Of a stretch of DNA of 8,964 bases, positions 1-5,487 are shown piece by piece (position 1 is the stretch's first letter; each line of letters starts with the position of its first letter). The stretch comes from a bacterium. GTDB lineage: Bacteria > NPL-UPA2 > JAGMAN01. The notes below the pieces were generated by a model, which saw nothing but the letters and a program-made list of their open reading frames with translations, did not search any database and was not told where the DNA came from. The stretch spans positions 1-8,964 of the forward strand of contig JAGMAN010000008.1 in the NCBI GenBank assembly GCA_023130215.1, in the 5' to 3' direction. Made by a program: the position numbers and the translations under genes.

Positions 1-10
1 AATAAGTCAA

Positions 11-25
11 TAAAATTCGGGATTA
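11..25. repeat. Left copy of 15-bp direct repeat (target site duplication)
   Basis: TAAAATTCGGGATTA occurs here and again, in the same orientation, at 1773-1787, just outside the two ends of the insertion sequence. Neither copy extends further (A versus G before it, T versus A after it). A direct repeat that brackets an element is what staggered-cut insertion leaves. From memory, ISTde1-type members of the IS1202 group make duplications of about this length, longer than most IS families. Confidence 0.7.
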
Positions 26-82
26 TGTTGTTACAATAACAAAATGATAGTTTTTATTACTACGTGAAAATGTTAGTTTTTT
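26..82. repeat. Left terminal repeat of the insertion sequence (two units)
   Basis: Two related units, with cores AAAATGATAGTTTTT at 41-55 and AAAATGTTAGTTTTTT at 67-82, are the reverse complement of the units at the right end. The inner one is preceded by TACTACGTG as in the right end; the outer one starts with a diverged TGTTGTTACAATAAC. These are likely transposase-binding sites. Confidence 0.65.
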
Positions 83-123
83 GGTTTTGTAAAACATGCG
101 TTTTTAGATTGATTTTGATGATC

Positions 124-315
124 ATGATAGACAATCACCTTGCTTCAGATAGGTTTATCAAGTCCATAGAATTAAACTTTGATGAAGGTTCCATTAAGAA
201 GAGGTGGCGTAGAGCCAGGGATTTTTTTAACCAGGTAGAAGATGACCACTGGGATGATACCCTTAGAGATGTTAAAGCAATTTTGAGATATACTAAGATA
301 TGTCCCAAGCTTTAG
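124..315 (+). CDS. Doubtful small hypothetical protein inside the insertion sequence
   Basis: This is an open frame of 63 codons from an ATG at 124. It could start as early as a GTG at 64, but that would translate the terminal repeat itself and no convincing ribosome binding site is seen, so I chose the internal ATG. The product is highly charged, with an Arg/Lys stretch (IKKRWRRARDFF) followed by an acidic stretch. I do not recognise a family. It lies between the left end and the transposase, so it could be a passenger or a relic. Another broken frame at 300-452 (one in-frame TAA at 351-353) follows, which fits decayed sequence better than a working gene. Confidence 0.22.
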   Translation: MIDNHLASDRFIKSIELNFDEGSIKKRWRRARDFFNQVEDDHWDDTLRDVKAILRYTKICPKL

Positions 316-470
316 AAATGGCTCTACGGCCCTTCTATGAGCCTAATTTTTAAACTAAAGGTGTCTCTTTAGCTAAAATGCCAGAAATTGTCAAAGAACA
401 AGTTTTTCAAATGCTCTTTATAGAGCAAATGCGGAGCTCTAATGTTGACTGAGTAAAGATAAATCCGTAT

Positions 471-509
471 CCTTCCTCTTAGGGCAAGGTAAGCCCGAAA
501 GGAGGAAGG
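471..509 (+). promoter_or_regulatory. Hairpin sequestering the transposase ribosome binding site
   Basis: CCTTCCTC (471-478) pairs perfectly with GAGGAAGG (502-509), extended by a T-G and a T-A pair, and an inner stem GGGC/GCCC (482-485 with 493-496) closes a 7-base loop. The right arm is the ribosome binding site GGAGGAAGG that lies directly before the ATG at 511. In RNA this fold would hide the site and keep transposase translation low, a control known for other insertion sequences such as IS10 and IS50, where read-through transcripts are silenced this way. Confidence 0.72.
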
Positions 510-510
510 T

Positions 511-1728
511 ATGGAACTGAAAATCATAGGGGTTGAGAAAGCAGTGCATAGATATACTGTTATTAAAGATTGCCTGAAGAAAAGAATTAAGGCAATCCAG
601 GCCAGCCAAATATTGGGTCTTAGCTATATACATTTCTTAAGACTCAAAAAGAAAGTTGCTATCCATGGCTTTCAAGCGCTTATAAGAGTATCCAGACCCT
701 CTCCCAGAAAGATCCCTGAGGCAAAGGCCAAGGTGATAGCTGGTTTGTATGAGGATTATTATTCCGATTTCAATGTTCTTCATTTTAAAGACAAACTGGA
801 AGATGTCCATAAAATCCTTCTATCCTATGAGGCCATAAGAAAGATCCTTATAGAGTATAATCTGCATACTCCTAAAAAGAAGAAAATTGTCCATCGTAGA
901 CGTCGGAGGATGCCTAAGGCCGGTATGTTAGTCCAGATGGATTCATCCCAGCATAACTGGATAGAACACATCCCTGAGAAATGGTGGTTAGTAGCCATGA
1001 TTGATGATGCCACTAATGAGACTCCCTATGCTAAGTTCTATCCTTCTGATACTGTCTTTGCCAACATGCATGTGATAAGAAGATTCACTGAACTAAAGGG
1101 TATCTTCATGTGCCTTTATCCGGACAAAGCCTCTCATTTTAAAACCACAAGGCATGGTGGCACCCATTATGATGTCAAGGAGCAACAGAAAGATACTCAG
1201 ATAGAACGCGCTCTGGATGAGCTTGGTATAAATATCATCAATGCAAACTCCCCCCAGGCAAAGGGAAGGATAGAACGGCTCTTTAGATTCTTCCAGGACC
1301 GCCTTATCAAAGAGATGAGATTAGCTGGCATAAGAGATTATACTCAAGCTAATAAGTTCCTAATAAATAAGTTCCTCCCCTGGTATAACAAAAGATATAC
1401 TCACACGGCTGAATCTGCTTATCTACCATTGCCTAAGGATAAGAATCTGGATACTATCTTTTGTATCAAGAAAGAAAGAACGGTAAATCATGATAATACT
1501 ATCTCCTGGGATAACCAGATCATCCAGATCCCTCCCAGTGATATAAGGCTATCCTTTGCTAAGGCCAAGGTGGATGCCTGTCTCCTGAAGAATAGAGATG
1601 TCCTGGTGCTATACAAAAACACTATCATTGCCAAGGCAAAGCTATCTAAGAGTAATAAGTTTATCAAAGAACAGCAGCTAGAACAAAAGATATTAGGTGC
1701 TAAACTCTATGAACCGGTTGGTGTGTAA
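511..1728 (+). CDS. DDE transposase, IS1202/ISNCY type
   Basis: This enzyme cuts and rejoins the ends of the insertion sequence. The 405-residue product starts with a helix-turn-helix segment (about residues 12-60), then a basic linker (KKKKIVHRRRRR, 122-133), then an RNase-H-like integrase core. Visible acidic residues are Asp144 in VQMDSS, Asp205 in YPDKASHF and Glu255 in NSPQAKGRIERLF, the DDE set, with the Asn-Ser-Pro-Gln-x-Lys-Gly-x-x-Glu motif typical of rve-fold transposases. The frame is unbroken and of full length for such proteins, so it may be active. The ATG follows GGAGGAAGG but within a strong hairpin. The stop codon (1726-1728) falls at the edge of the right terminal repeat, so gene and end overlap slightly. 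Assignment to the IS1202 (ISNCY) group is from recognition of the core; an IS481-like relative is less likely. Confidence 0.85.
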   Translation: MELKIIGVEKAVHRYTVIKDCLKKRIKAIQASQILGLSYIHFLRLKKKVAIHGFQALIRVSRPSPRKIPEAKAKVIAGLYEDYYSDFNVLHFKDKLEDVHKILLSYEAIRKILIEYNLHTPKKKKIVHRRRRRMPKAGMLVQMDSSQHNWIEHIPEKWWLVAMIDDATNETPYAKFYPSDTVFANMHVIRRFTELKGIFMCLYPDKASHFKTTRHGGTHYDVKEQQKDTQIERALDELGINIINANSPQAKGRIERLFRFFQDRLIKEMRLAGIRDYTQANKFLINKFLPWYNKRYTHTAESAYLPLPKDKNLDTIFCIKKERTVNHDNTISWDNQIIQIPPSDIRLSFAKAKVDACLLKNRDVLVLYKNTIIAKAKLSKSNKFIKEQQLEQKILGAKLYEPVGV

Positions 1729-1774
1729 AAACTATCATTTTGATGTAGTAAAAAACTATCATCTTGACGTAGTA
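1727..1774. repeat. Right terminal repeat of the insertion sequence (tandem 24-bp units)
   Basis: Two 24-bp units lie head to tail at 1727-1750 and 1751-1774, differing at only two positions (T/C each). Each contains AAAAACTATCAT and ends in GTAGTA. They are inverted relative to the left-end units, so each end offers two transposase-binding sites. Confidence 0.75.
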
Positions 1775-1787
1775 AAATTCGGGATTA
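1773..1787. repeat. Right copy of 15-bp direct repeat (target site duplication)
   Basis: Identical to bases 11-25 and adjacent to the right end of the insertion sequence. The first two bases may also belong to the last terminal unit. Removing the element and one copy would join base 25 to base 1788. Confidence 0.7.
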
Positions 1788-1833
1788 ACATGTGCGCCAA
1801 AAAAATCTGCACCACCGCCTGCACCATCGCCTG

Positions 1834-1862
1834 TTGACAAACTCACCTTTCTGTGGTAATAT
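1834..1862 (+). promoter_or_regulatory. Strong sigma70-type promoter
   Basis: TTGACA (1834-1839), a 17-base spacer and TAATAT (1857-1862), with TG at 1854-1855 giving an extended -10. This is close to consensus and lies just outside the insertion sequence, about 45 bases before the next start codon. Just upstream, 1808-1831 is a 12-bp tandem repeat (TGCACCACCGCC / TGCACCATCGCC). Confidence 0.75.
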
Positions 1863-1905
1863 TTAGGACAACAAAACAGGATGAGCTCCCGGGAGAATAT
1901 TCATT

Positions 1906-2415
1906 ATGAAAAATACAATAGAAGTTATAAATGAATTAAAGAAAGAAAAATTGATAAAAGATTATGCTGTGGGAGGAGCGATAGGGGCTTTAAAGTGGGT
2001 TGAACTGTTTTTTACGAGCAACTTAGATATATTTATTATTCCCGTAAAGGAAACGGAAAAACTGATTAATCTATCACCTATATATGAGTATCTCAAGAAA
2101 AAAGGATATTATTGGAAAGGACAGTGGATAATTATCGAAGAGGTTCCCGTATATTTTATTCCAGCTGATGCCCTTGGAAAAGAAGCAGTAGAAAATGCGG
2201 AAGAAACAGAATACGAGGGAATAAAAACTAAAGTAATAACTCCGGAATATCTGATAGCATTGTTTTTAAAAGCTGGCCGAGATAAAGATGTAAGAAAGAC
2301 AGAGATGTTATTAGAACAGGCAAAGGTAGATACAGGAAAGCTTGATAAAATTTTAGAGGAATACGGGTTAACCAGTAAGTTTGTTAAGTTTAAGAAGAGG
2401 CGACATGGAAGATAA
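1906..2415 (+). CDS. AbiEii-like nucleotidyltransferase (toxin-like)
   Basis: The 169-residue product resembles small proteins of the polymerase-beta nucleotidyltransferase superfamily related to AbiEii/MNT toxins, which transfer nucleotides to RNA or protein targets. Seen: AVGGAIGALKW (21-31) with the Gly-Gly pair of the fold, TSNLDIFI (37-44) where the metal-binding acidic motif should be, VPVYFIPADAL (80-90) as the third strand, and a helical C-terminal half with ITPEYLIALFLKAGRDKD (111-128), the segment that I associate with this family. The usual DxD motif reads N-L-D here (Asn39, Asp41), so one metal ligand is altered. The ATG follows GGGAG at 1891-1895, which is part of a perfect palindrome CTCCCGGGAG (1886-1895). 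The stop overlaps the next gene by 11 bases, so the two are translated together. Family call is from recognition; whether it is an active toxin is open. Confidence 0.7.
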   Translation: MKNTIEVINELKKEKLIKDYAVGGAIGALKWVELFFTSNLDIFIIPVKETEKLINLSPIYEYLKKKGYYWKGQWIIIEEVPVYFIPADALGKEAVENAEETEYEGIKTKVITPEYLIALFLKAGRDKDVRKTEMLLEQAKVDTGKLDKILEEYGLTSKFVKFKKRRHGR

Positions 2416-2596
2416 TCAAAAAATCGTTATCGGTGATAAGATAATAACCCGTAAAGAGTTATTTGAAGAAAAAGAAAAATTTCGCAAGGTTCGAGCCGCC
2501 ATGCCTTTTGAAGAAAAAATAAAGGTACTGATTGAACTGCAGAAAATTGCCTACCAGTGGGGTAAAAGAAAAGATGTAATAATCTGGATGAGCTGA
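2405..2596 (+). CDS. Small partner protein of the nucleotidyltransferase
   Basis: This 63-residue charged protein has an acidic and basic N-terminal half followed by AAMPFEEKIKVLIELQKIA (about 33-51). A segment of the form L/M-P-F-x-E-K-L/I is what I recall in short proteins encoded next to AbiEii-like nucleotidyltransferases. An earlier in-frame ATG at 2381 would add eight residues, but the ATG at 2405 is preceded by AAGAAGAGG at good spacing and gives the expected start MEDNQK, so I prefer it. It overlaps the upstream stop codon, the usual layout of a two-gene module. By position it could be an antitoxin or a target-binding subunit; neither role is shown by the sequence. No membrane segment or signal peptide is visible. 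Confidence 0.65.
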   Translation: MEDNQKIVIGDKIITRKELFEEKEKFRKVRAAMPFEEKIKVLIELQKIAYQWGKRKDVIIWMS

Positions 2597-2742
2597 CATA
2601 GAAATATTGCCATTTAATAAAGAAAGAGTGAGTGTGTAAGTTTGTCAATTTAAAGCGTATTTTGACCTTCCATAATATATTCCCCGACGATAAAATTATG
2701 GCCTAACAAGTCAGGTTTAACTGTTGAAAGAAAGTCTGAAAA

Positions 2743-3948
2743 ATGAGTGTAGATGTTTTGGTCATAAATACGGCGGTAGTAGATTTTAGAAGCAGTGAAT
2801 TTAATTTTGTTGAAAAACTTGTTGGCCCCGGCGGCCTGGCCAAATGCAGTACTGAAGATATGCCTGATTATTCCCAGGAAGAATACAGGCAATGGATAGA
2901 GCGGGGTCAGGCAACAGCCGGCGGACCAGGCAATGCCGCGCCTTTAATGGCCAGAGCGGGACTGAAAACAGCTGTTGATGTTAATCTGGGCAAGGGTGCT
3001 TTTAACGGTTTAGATGCGGCCGGCCGATATTTTTATGATGTCATGACCGAGGATAGCATAGATATGTCCGGGACATATATCCATTCAACCTTGCCTACAG
3101 GCACTACCTTTATTCATGAAAAAGGCAAAGAAGAGCGTGGCGGCATAGCCTATTTCCCTAATGCCAATAATGATTTTGACTTTGATTATTTCAAAGAATC
3201 TGTAGAGCGCCTGAATCCCAAGATTGTTTATTACATGTATTCCGGCCTTTCAGATAGAGGTGATGCCAATGGCGGAAAGGATCTGGCAGAATTTATTAAA
3301 TGGTGCCGCAAGCAGGGAGCTATTACTATTGTTGACAGCCATACCTTGACCGGTAATCCTAAGAAATTGATTGATTCCGGCCAGCCAGTAAAAGAATATA
3401 AATTGCTTATTCCGCTTCTACCCGAAGTTGATATCTTTTTCACCTCTTCAGACGAAGCCAAGATGATAGAAAACACGTTGAGCTCACCCCGTGACTGGAC
3501 TCCATTTAGTTACGATGAGAACATGTGCCATTTTCTGGATTTTCTCACCTCTAAATTCTGGCAGGGCGATAACCGGACCAAAATATTCGGAGTTACAGTA
3601 AATAACGGCGCCTATGAAAAACATATGAAGCCGGACGGCACAGTTCCCGAACAGGCAAAAACAGAATCACGGTTTATCGCCAGTGAAGTTATAGATTTGG
3701 TAGGCGCGGGTGACTCATTCAGGGCAGGACTTATTACTTACATTGCCAGGAATATTGATAGTTTTCGACAGGGTAATCTCAATTTTTCCGAGGCAGTCCA
3801 GATGGGCAATCTTTTTGCTTGTTTATATATTAAAGCTCCGCTTGGTGACAGGTACAGGTATATAAAGCCTTATGAAAAGATGTCAAAAATAATCCGAAGC
3901 CAGAAAACTTATAATGCTTTTACCGAATTAATAGAACTCCTGGAATAG
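2743..3948 (+). CDS. PfkB-family sugar kinase (ribokinase-like)
   Basis: A cytoplasmic kinase that uses ATP or ADP to phosphorylate a sugar or nucleoside hydroxyl; the substrate cannot be read from sequence. Seen: the Gly-rich substrate-binding segment AGGPGNAAPLMARAG (59-73), NLGKGAFNGLDAAGRYFYD (81-99), the lid region LPTGTTFIHEKGKEERGG (117-134), SSDEA in the nucleotide half (encoded near 3449-3463), and the second PfkB signature DLVGAGDSFRAG (318-329), where Asp324 is the expected catalytic base and GAGD the anion hole. At 401 residues it is longer than the usual 300-330, with extra sequence near residues 28-58 and in the C-terminal half. The ATG has only a weak purine-rich site (GAAAGAAAG) before it. 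It sits 146 bases after the nucleotidyltransferase pair with no clear promoter or terminator between, so it could be read through from upstream. Confidence 0.85.
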   Translation: MSVDVLVINTAVVDFRSSEFNFVEKLVGPGGLAKCSTEDMPDYSQEEYRQWIERGQATAGGPGNAAPLMARAGLKTAVDVNLGKGAFNGLDAAGRYFYDVMTEDSIDMSGTYIHSTLPTGTTFIHEKGKEERGGIAYFPNANNDFDFDYFKESVERLNPKIVYYMYSGLSDRGDANGGKDLAEFIKWCRKQGAITIVDSHTLTGNPKKLIDSGQPVKEYKLLIPLLPEVDIFFTSSDEAKMIENTLSSPRDWTPFSYDENMCHFLDFLTSKFWQGDNRTKIFGVTVNNGAYEKHMKPDGTVPEQAKTESRFIASEVIDLVGAGDSFRAGLITYIARNIDSFRQGNLNFSEAVQMGNLFACLYIKAPLGDRYRYIKPYEKMSKIIRSQKTYNAFTELIELLE

Positions 3949-4195
3949 GACAAAAAGGCGTTTGTCAAAAGAAAGACAGCGAAGGCGATTGAAGAATCAG
4001 CGGCGCCGGAAAAAGGTCTTTCTTCTATCTGCTCTAACGATACCCTGTCTGCTGCTTCATAAATATGGTCCTGATACACGCCGTAAATTTAGTCGAGAAT
4101 ATCCTCCAAAACTGGGAATTTTAGACAGACCTCTTCGAATGCTCCTTTTTCTGTTAAAAAAACCCCTGTTAAAAAAACACTGTTAAAAAAACCCC
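3949..4195. other. Intergenic region before fic, no supported gene
   Basis: A 74-codon frame beginning with TTG at 3962 crosses this stretch, but its product is a Lys/Arg-rich start followed by nondescript sequence that ends inside the A-rich tandem repeat, and I do not accept it as a gene. There is a 9-bp inverted pair AAGAAAGAC (3969-3977) and GTCTTTCTT (4016-4024) with a 38-base middle that contains CGGCGCCG. It lacks a T-tract after it, so it is not a normal terminator. I see nothing else. Confidence 0.5.
4151..4194. repeat. A-tract tandem repeat, three units of 14-15 bp
   Basis: CTGTTAAAAAAACCC is repeated three times (4151-4165, 4166-4179 with one base fewer, 4180-4194). The third unit ends one base before the -35 box of the fic promoter. 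The A7 tracts could act like an UP element or as slippage-prone sequence that changes promoter strength. Confidence 0.7.
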
Positions 4196-4224
4196 TTGAC
4201 ATATCGTATCGGATAGTGTATATT
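4196..4224 (+). promoter_or_regulatory. Promoter of fic
   Basis: TTGACA (4196-4201), 17-base spacer, TATATT (4219-4224). Start of transcription is expected near 4231, leaving a short leader before the ATG at 4260. Two palindromes lie within and just after the promoter. Confidence 0.8.
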
Positions 4225-4242
4225 TTTAGTGTATCCGATACA
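4206..4242. promoter_or_regulatory. Twin palindromic operator over the fic promoter
   Basis: GTATCGGATA (4206-4215) and TATCCGATAC (4232-4241) are perfect reverse complements. Each also contains its own palindrome TATC-S-GATA, and the second extends to TGTATCCGATACA (4230-4242). One site lies between -35 and -10, the other at the start of transcription, 26 bases apart centre to centre. A bound dimer at either would block RNA polymerase. The Fic protein itself, with a DNA-binding C-terminus, is a candidate regulator. Confidence 0.65.
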
Positions 4243-4259
4243 AAGGGAGAAAAGCGCAT

Positions 4260-5198
4260 ATGATGGACAGAAATCTATATAACAGAATAGTCCAGAAGAA
4301 AAAGCAACTCGATAAGTTAAGGCCATTTCCTAAAACTGCCTTAGAAAAATTAAAAGAAAAAATTGTTGTGGAATGGACGTATAATTCCAATGCTATAGAA
4401 GGAAGTTCCCTTACTCTTAAAGAAACTAAGTTAATATTGGAAGATGGCTTAACTATAAAAGGCAAACCCTTGAAGGAACATCTTGAAGCAATCAATCATA
4501 GAGATGCTATTGAATTTGTGGAAAAATTACTCTCTAAAAGAGTCATGGTTACTCCTTTGCTTATAAGGCAGATACATTCGCTTGTATTGACTAAAATCGA
4601 TGATAAAGAAGCAGGTAAATATAGAAACGTAAAAGTTACTATTTCCGGGTCAAAATATATTCCTCCGGAGTTAATTTCGGTTCCTCATCTTATGGCTGAT
4701 TTTGGCAAATGGCTTAAAAATAAGAAGTCAAAGGCCAATATTATAGAATATGCTGCAATAGCTCATTTTAAACTTGTGCATATTCATCCATTTATTGATG
4801 GCAACGGCAGAACCGCAAGATTATTAACAAATCTTATTCTTATGCAGCATGGATTTCCGCCAACAGTAGTGCTAAAAGTAGATAGAAAAAGATATTATGA
4901 TTGTTTAGAAAAAGGACACAAAGAAAAATTAGTTGATTTTATCAATTTTATGGCTAGATCTGTTGAGCGCTCATTAGCAATCTGGATTGAAGCAATAAAA
5001 CCTGAAAAAGAACAAAAGCCTGAGGAGAAATATTTACCTATAAGCAAGGTTTATAAGGAAACACCTTATGGTCAGGAATATTTGAGTCTATTGGCAAGAG
5101 AAGGTAAGATTGAAGCTGTAAAATTTGGCAGAAACTGGTTTATTTCTAAAGAAGCAGTAAAAAAATATATTACTTCCTTAGAAAAAAGAAGTAGCTAA
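4260..5198 (+). CDS. Fic-domain AMP transferase with C-terminal excisionase-like DNA-binding domain
   Basis: Fic proteins usually transfer AMP from ATP to hydroxyl groups on target proteins. Seen in 312 residues: an N-terminal helix with SNAIEG (43-48), matching the S/T-x-x-x-E-G inhibitory motif of class II Fic proteins, where Glu47 would block the ATP gamma-phosphate; the Fic core with catalytic HPFIDGNGRTAR (176-187), including His176 and the Asn and Arg residues of the active loop; and a C-terminal segment (about 258-305, with YLPISKVYKETPYGQEY and FGRNWFISKEAVKKYI) that looks like a MerR/excisionase-type DNA-binding domain. All key residues are intact. The GGGAG at 4245-4249 supports the ATG at 4260; the next codon is also ATG. 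It has its own promoter and operator and is followed by a terminator, so it is probably a single-gene unit that regulates itself. Confidence 0.88.
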   Translation: MMDRNLYNRIVQKKKQLDKLRPFPKTALEKLKEKIVVEWTYNSNAIEGSSLTLKETKLILEDGLTIKGKPLKEHLEAINHRDAIEFVEKLLSKRVMVTPLLIRQIHSLVLTKIDDKEAGKYRNVKVTISGSKYIPPELISVPHLMADFGKWLKNKKSKANIIEYAAIAHFKLVHIHPFIDGNGRTARLLTNLILMQHGFPPTVVLKVDRKRYYDCLEKGHKEKLVDFINFMARSVERSLAIWIEAIKPEKEQKPEEKYLPISKVYKETPYGQEYLSLLAREGKIEAVKFGRNWFISKEAVKKYITSLEKRSS

Positions 5199-5253
5199 AG
5201 TTGTGCGTACATAGCCTTGTTATCAACATTGACCGGCCCGGGGAGCCACTATT

Positions 5254-5282
5254 TGTAACTTACTGTAAATAGGTAAGTTACA
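5254..5282. repeat. 10-bp perfect inverted repeat with 9-base loop
   Basis: TGTAACTTAC (5254-5263) and GTAAGTTACA (5273-5282) are exact reverse complements. The arms are AT-rich and no T-tract follows directly, so on its own this is a poor terminator. It lies five bases before the terminator and may be part of the same 3' structure or a protein-binding site. Confidence 0.6.
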
Positions 5283-5286
5283 CCAT

Positions 5287-5324
5287 AAAGAGTCTGTCTG
5301 CTTTTAGGCAGGCTCTTTTTATTT
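5287..5324 (+). terminator. Rho-independent terminator after fic
   Basis: AAAGAGTCTGTCT (5287-5299) pairs with AGGCAGGCTCTTT (5306-5318) through 13 pairs, two of them G-T, around a 6-base loop, followed by TTATTT. It closes the fic transcript and isolates the downstream operon. The T-rich tail runs into the -35 box of the next promoter. Confidence 0.85.
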
Positions 5325-5351
5325 GACATGTAGAAAATTATTTGGTAAAAT
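5323..5351 (+). promoter_or_regulatory. Promoter of the nagB operon
   Basis: TTGACA (5323-5328), 17-base spacer, TAAAAT (5346-5351). Transcription should start near 5358, inside the palindrome that follows. It is the only clear promoter for the four genes downstream. Confidence 0.8.
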
Positions 5352-5352
5352 T

Positions 5353-5374
5353 ATTATGAACACATGTTCATAAT
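5353..5374. promoter_or_regulatory. 22-bp palindromic operator, GAAC-N4-GTTC core
   Basis: ATTATGAAC (5353-5361) and GTTCATAAT (5366-5374) are perfect reverse complements separated by ACAT. The site covers the expected start of transcription directly after the -10 box, so binding should repress. The core GAAC-ACAT-GTTC also satisfies the Gram-positive LexA box form GAAC-RNRY-GTTC. Alternatively it belonged to the DUF134 gene whose start follows, since such proteins have helix-turn-helix domains and could regulate themselves. Confidence 0.7.
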
Positions 5375-5388
5375 TAATAGAGGTGGCC

Positions 5389-5487
5389 ATGAGACCAAAA
5401 AAGACAAGATGGATTAAATGTGAGCCCGGAGAAAGAAAGGAGGAGGAAGAATGCAGGTATTTATTAAGAAAGATTATGAGGAGATGA
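5389..5487 (+). pseudogene. Truncated DUF134-like gene start (32-codon leader)
   Basis: An ATG at 5389, two bases after the good ribosome binding site GAGGTGG, opens a 32-codon frame. Its first 16 residues, MRPKKTRWIKCEPGER, look like the N-terminus of DUF134 proteins, small regulators with a helix-turn-helix, which usually continue with an aromatic-Pro segment. Here the frame instead runs into the purine-rich ribosome binding site of nagB (KEEEE) and stops inside nagB at 5485-5487. It overlaps nagB by 37 bases. It thus looks like promoter, operator and first codons of a regulator gene joined to nagB by deletion or recombination near base 5435. It may still be translated as a leader peptide. 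The DUF134 match is from memory of the family. Confidence 0.5.

Larger units (their letters stand above)
26..1772 (+). mobile_element. Insertion sequence, IS1202/ISNCY-like, apparently complete
   Basis: This 1.75-kb element has one transposase gene (511-1728), ends made of inverted ~24-bp units (26-82 and 1727-1774) and a 15-bp direct repeat on both sides. The inner edges are clear; the outer edges could be off by a few bases because the left outer unit is diverged. Bases 26-510 have no confident gene. They hold the left end, a doubtful small reading frame (124-315), a weak hairpin GGCTC/GAGCC at 320-343 followed by T-rich sequence that might stop incoming transcription, a small hairpin at 412-427, and the hairpin over the transposase ribosome binding site. 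Intact coding sequence and duplication suggest fairly recent insertion. Family assignment rests on the transposase and is from memory. Confidence 0.75.

Noticed and set aside
300-452. Frame within the insertion sequence left part with one in-frame stop at 351-353
   Set aside because: Fifty codons interrupted by TAA, no known family and no ribosome binding site. It may be a relic, but I cannot support a gene.
1788-1860. Short Pro/Ala-rich frame (CAPKKSAPPPAPSPVD) resembling the start of a lipoprotein linker at the insertion site
   Set aside because: A stop codon precedes it by a few codons in the sequence rebuilt without the element, and it ends after 23 codons. The overlapping -35 and -10 boxes explain the sequence better.
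2642-2696. Possible promoter before the PfkB gene (TTGTCA, TTGACC, TAATAT and TAAAAT hexamers)
   Set aside because: No -35/-10 pair has acceptable spacing (8, 23 or 25 bases), so I do not call it.
2427-2892. Minus-strand frames of 73 and 80 codons around the pfkB start
   Set aside because: They overlap supported + strand genes and show low-complexity hydrophobic or aromatic runs without domains.
3962-4186. 74-codon frame with TTG start between the PfkB gene and fic
   Set aside because: Lys/Arg-rich start without a recognisable fold, weak start, and its end is made from the A-tract tandem repeat. Chance reading frame is more likely.
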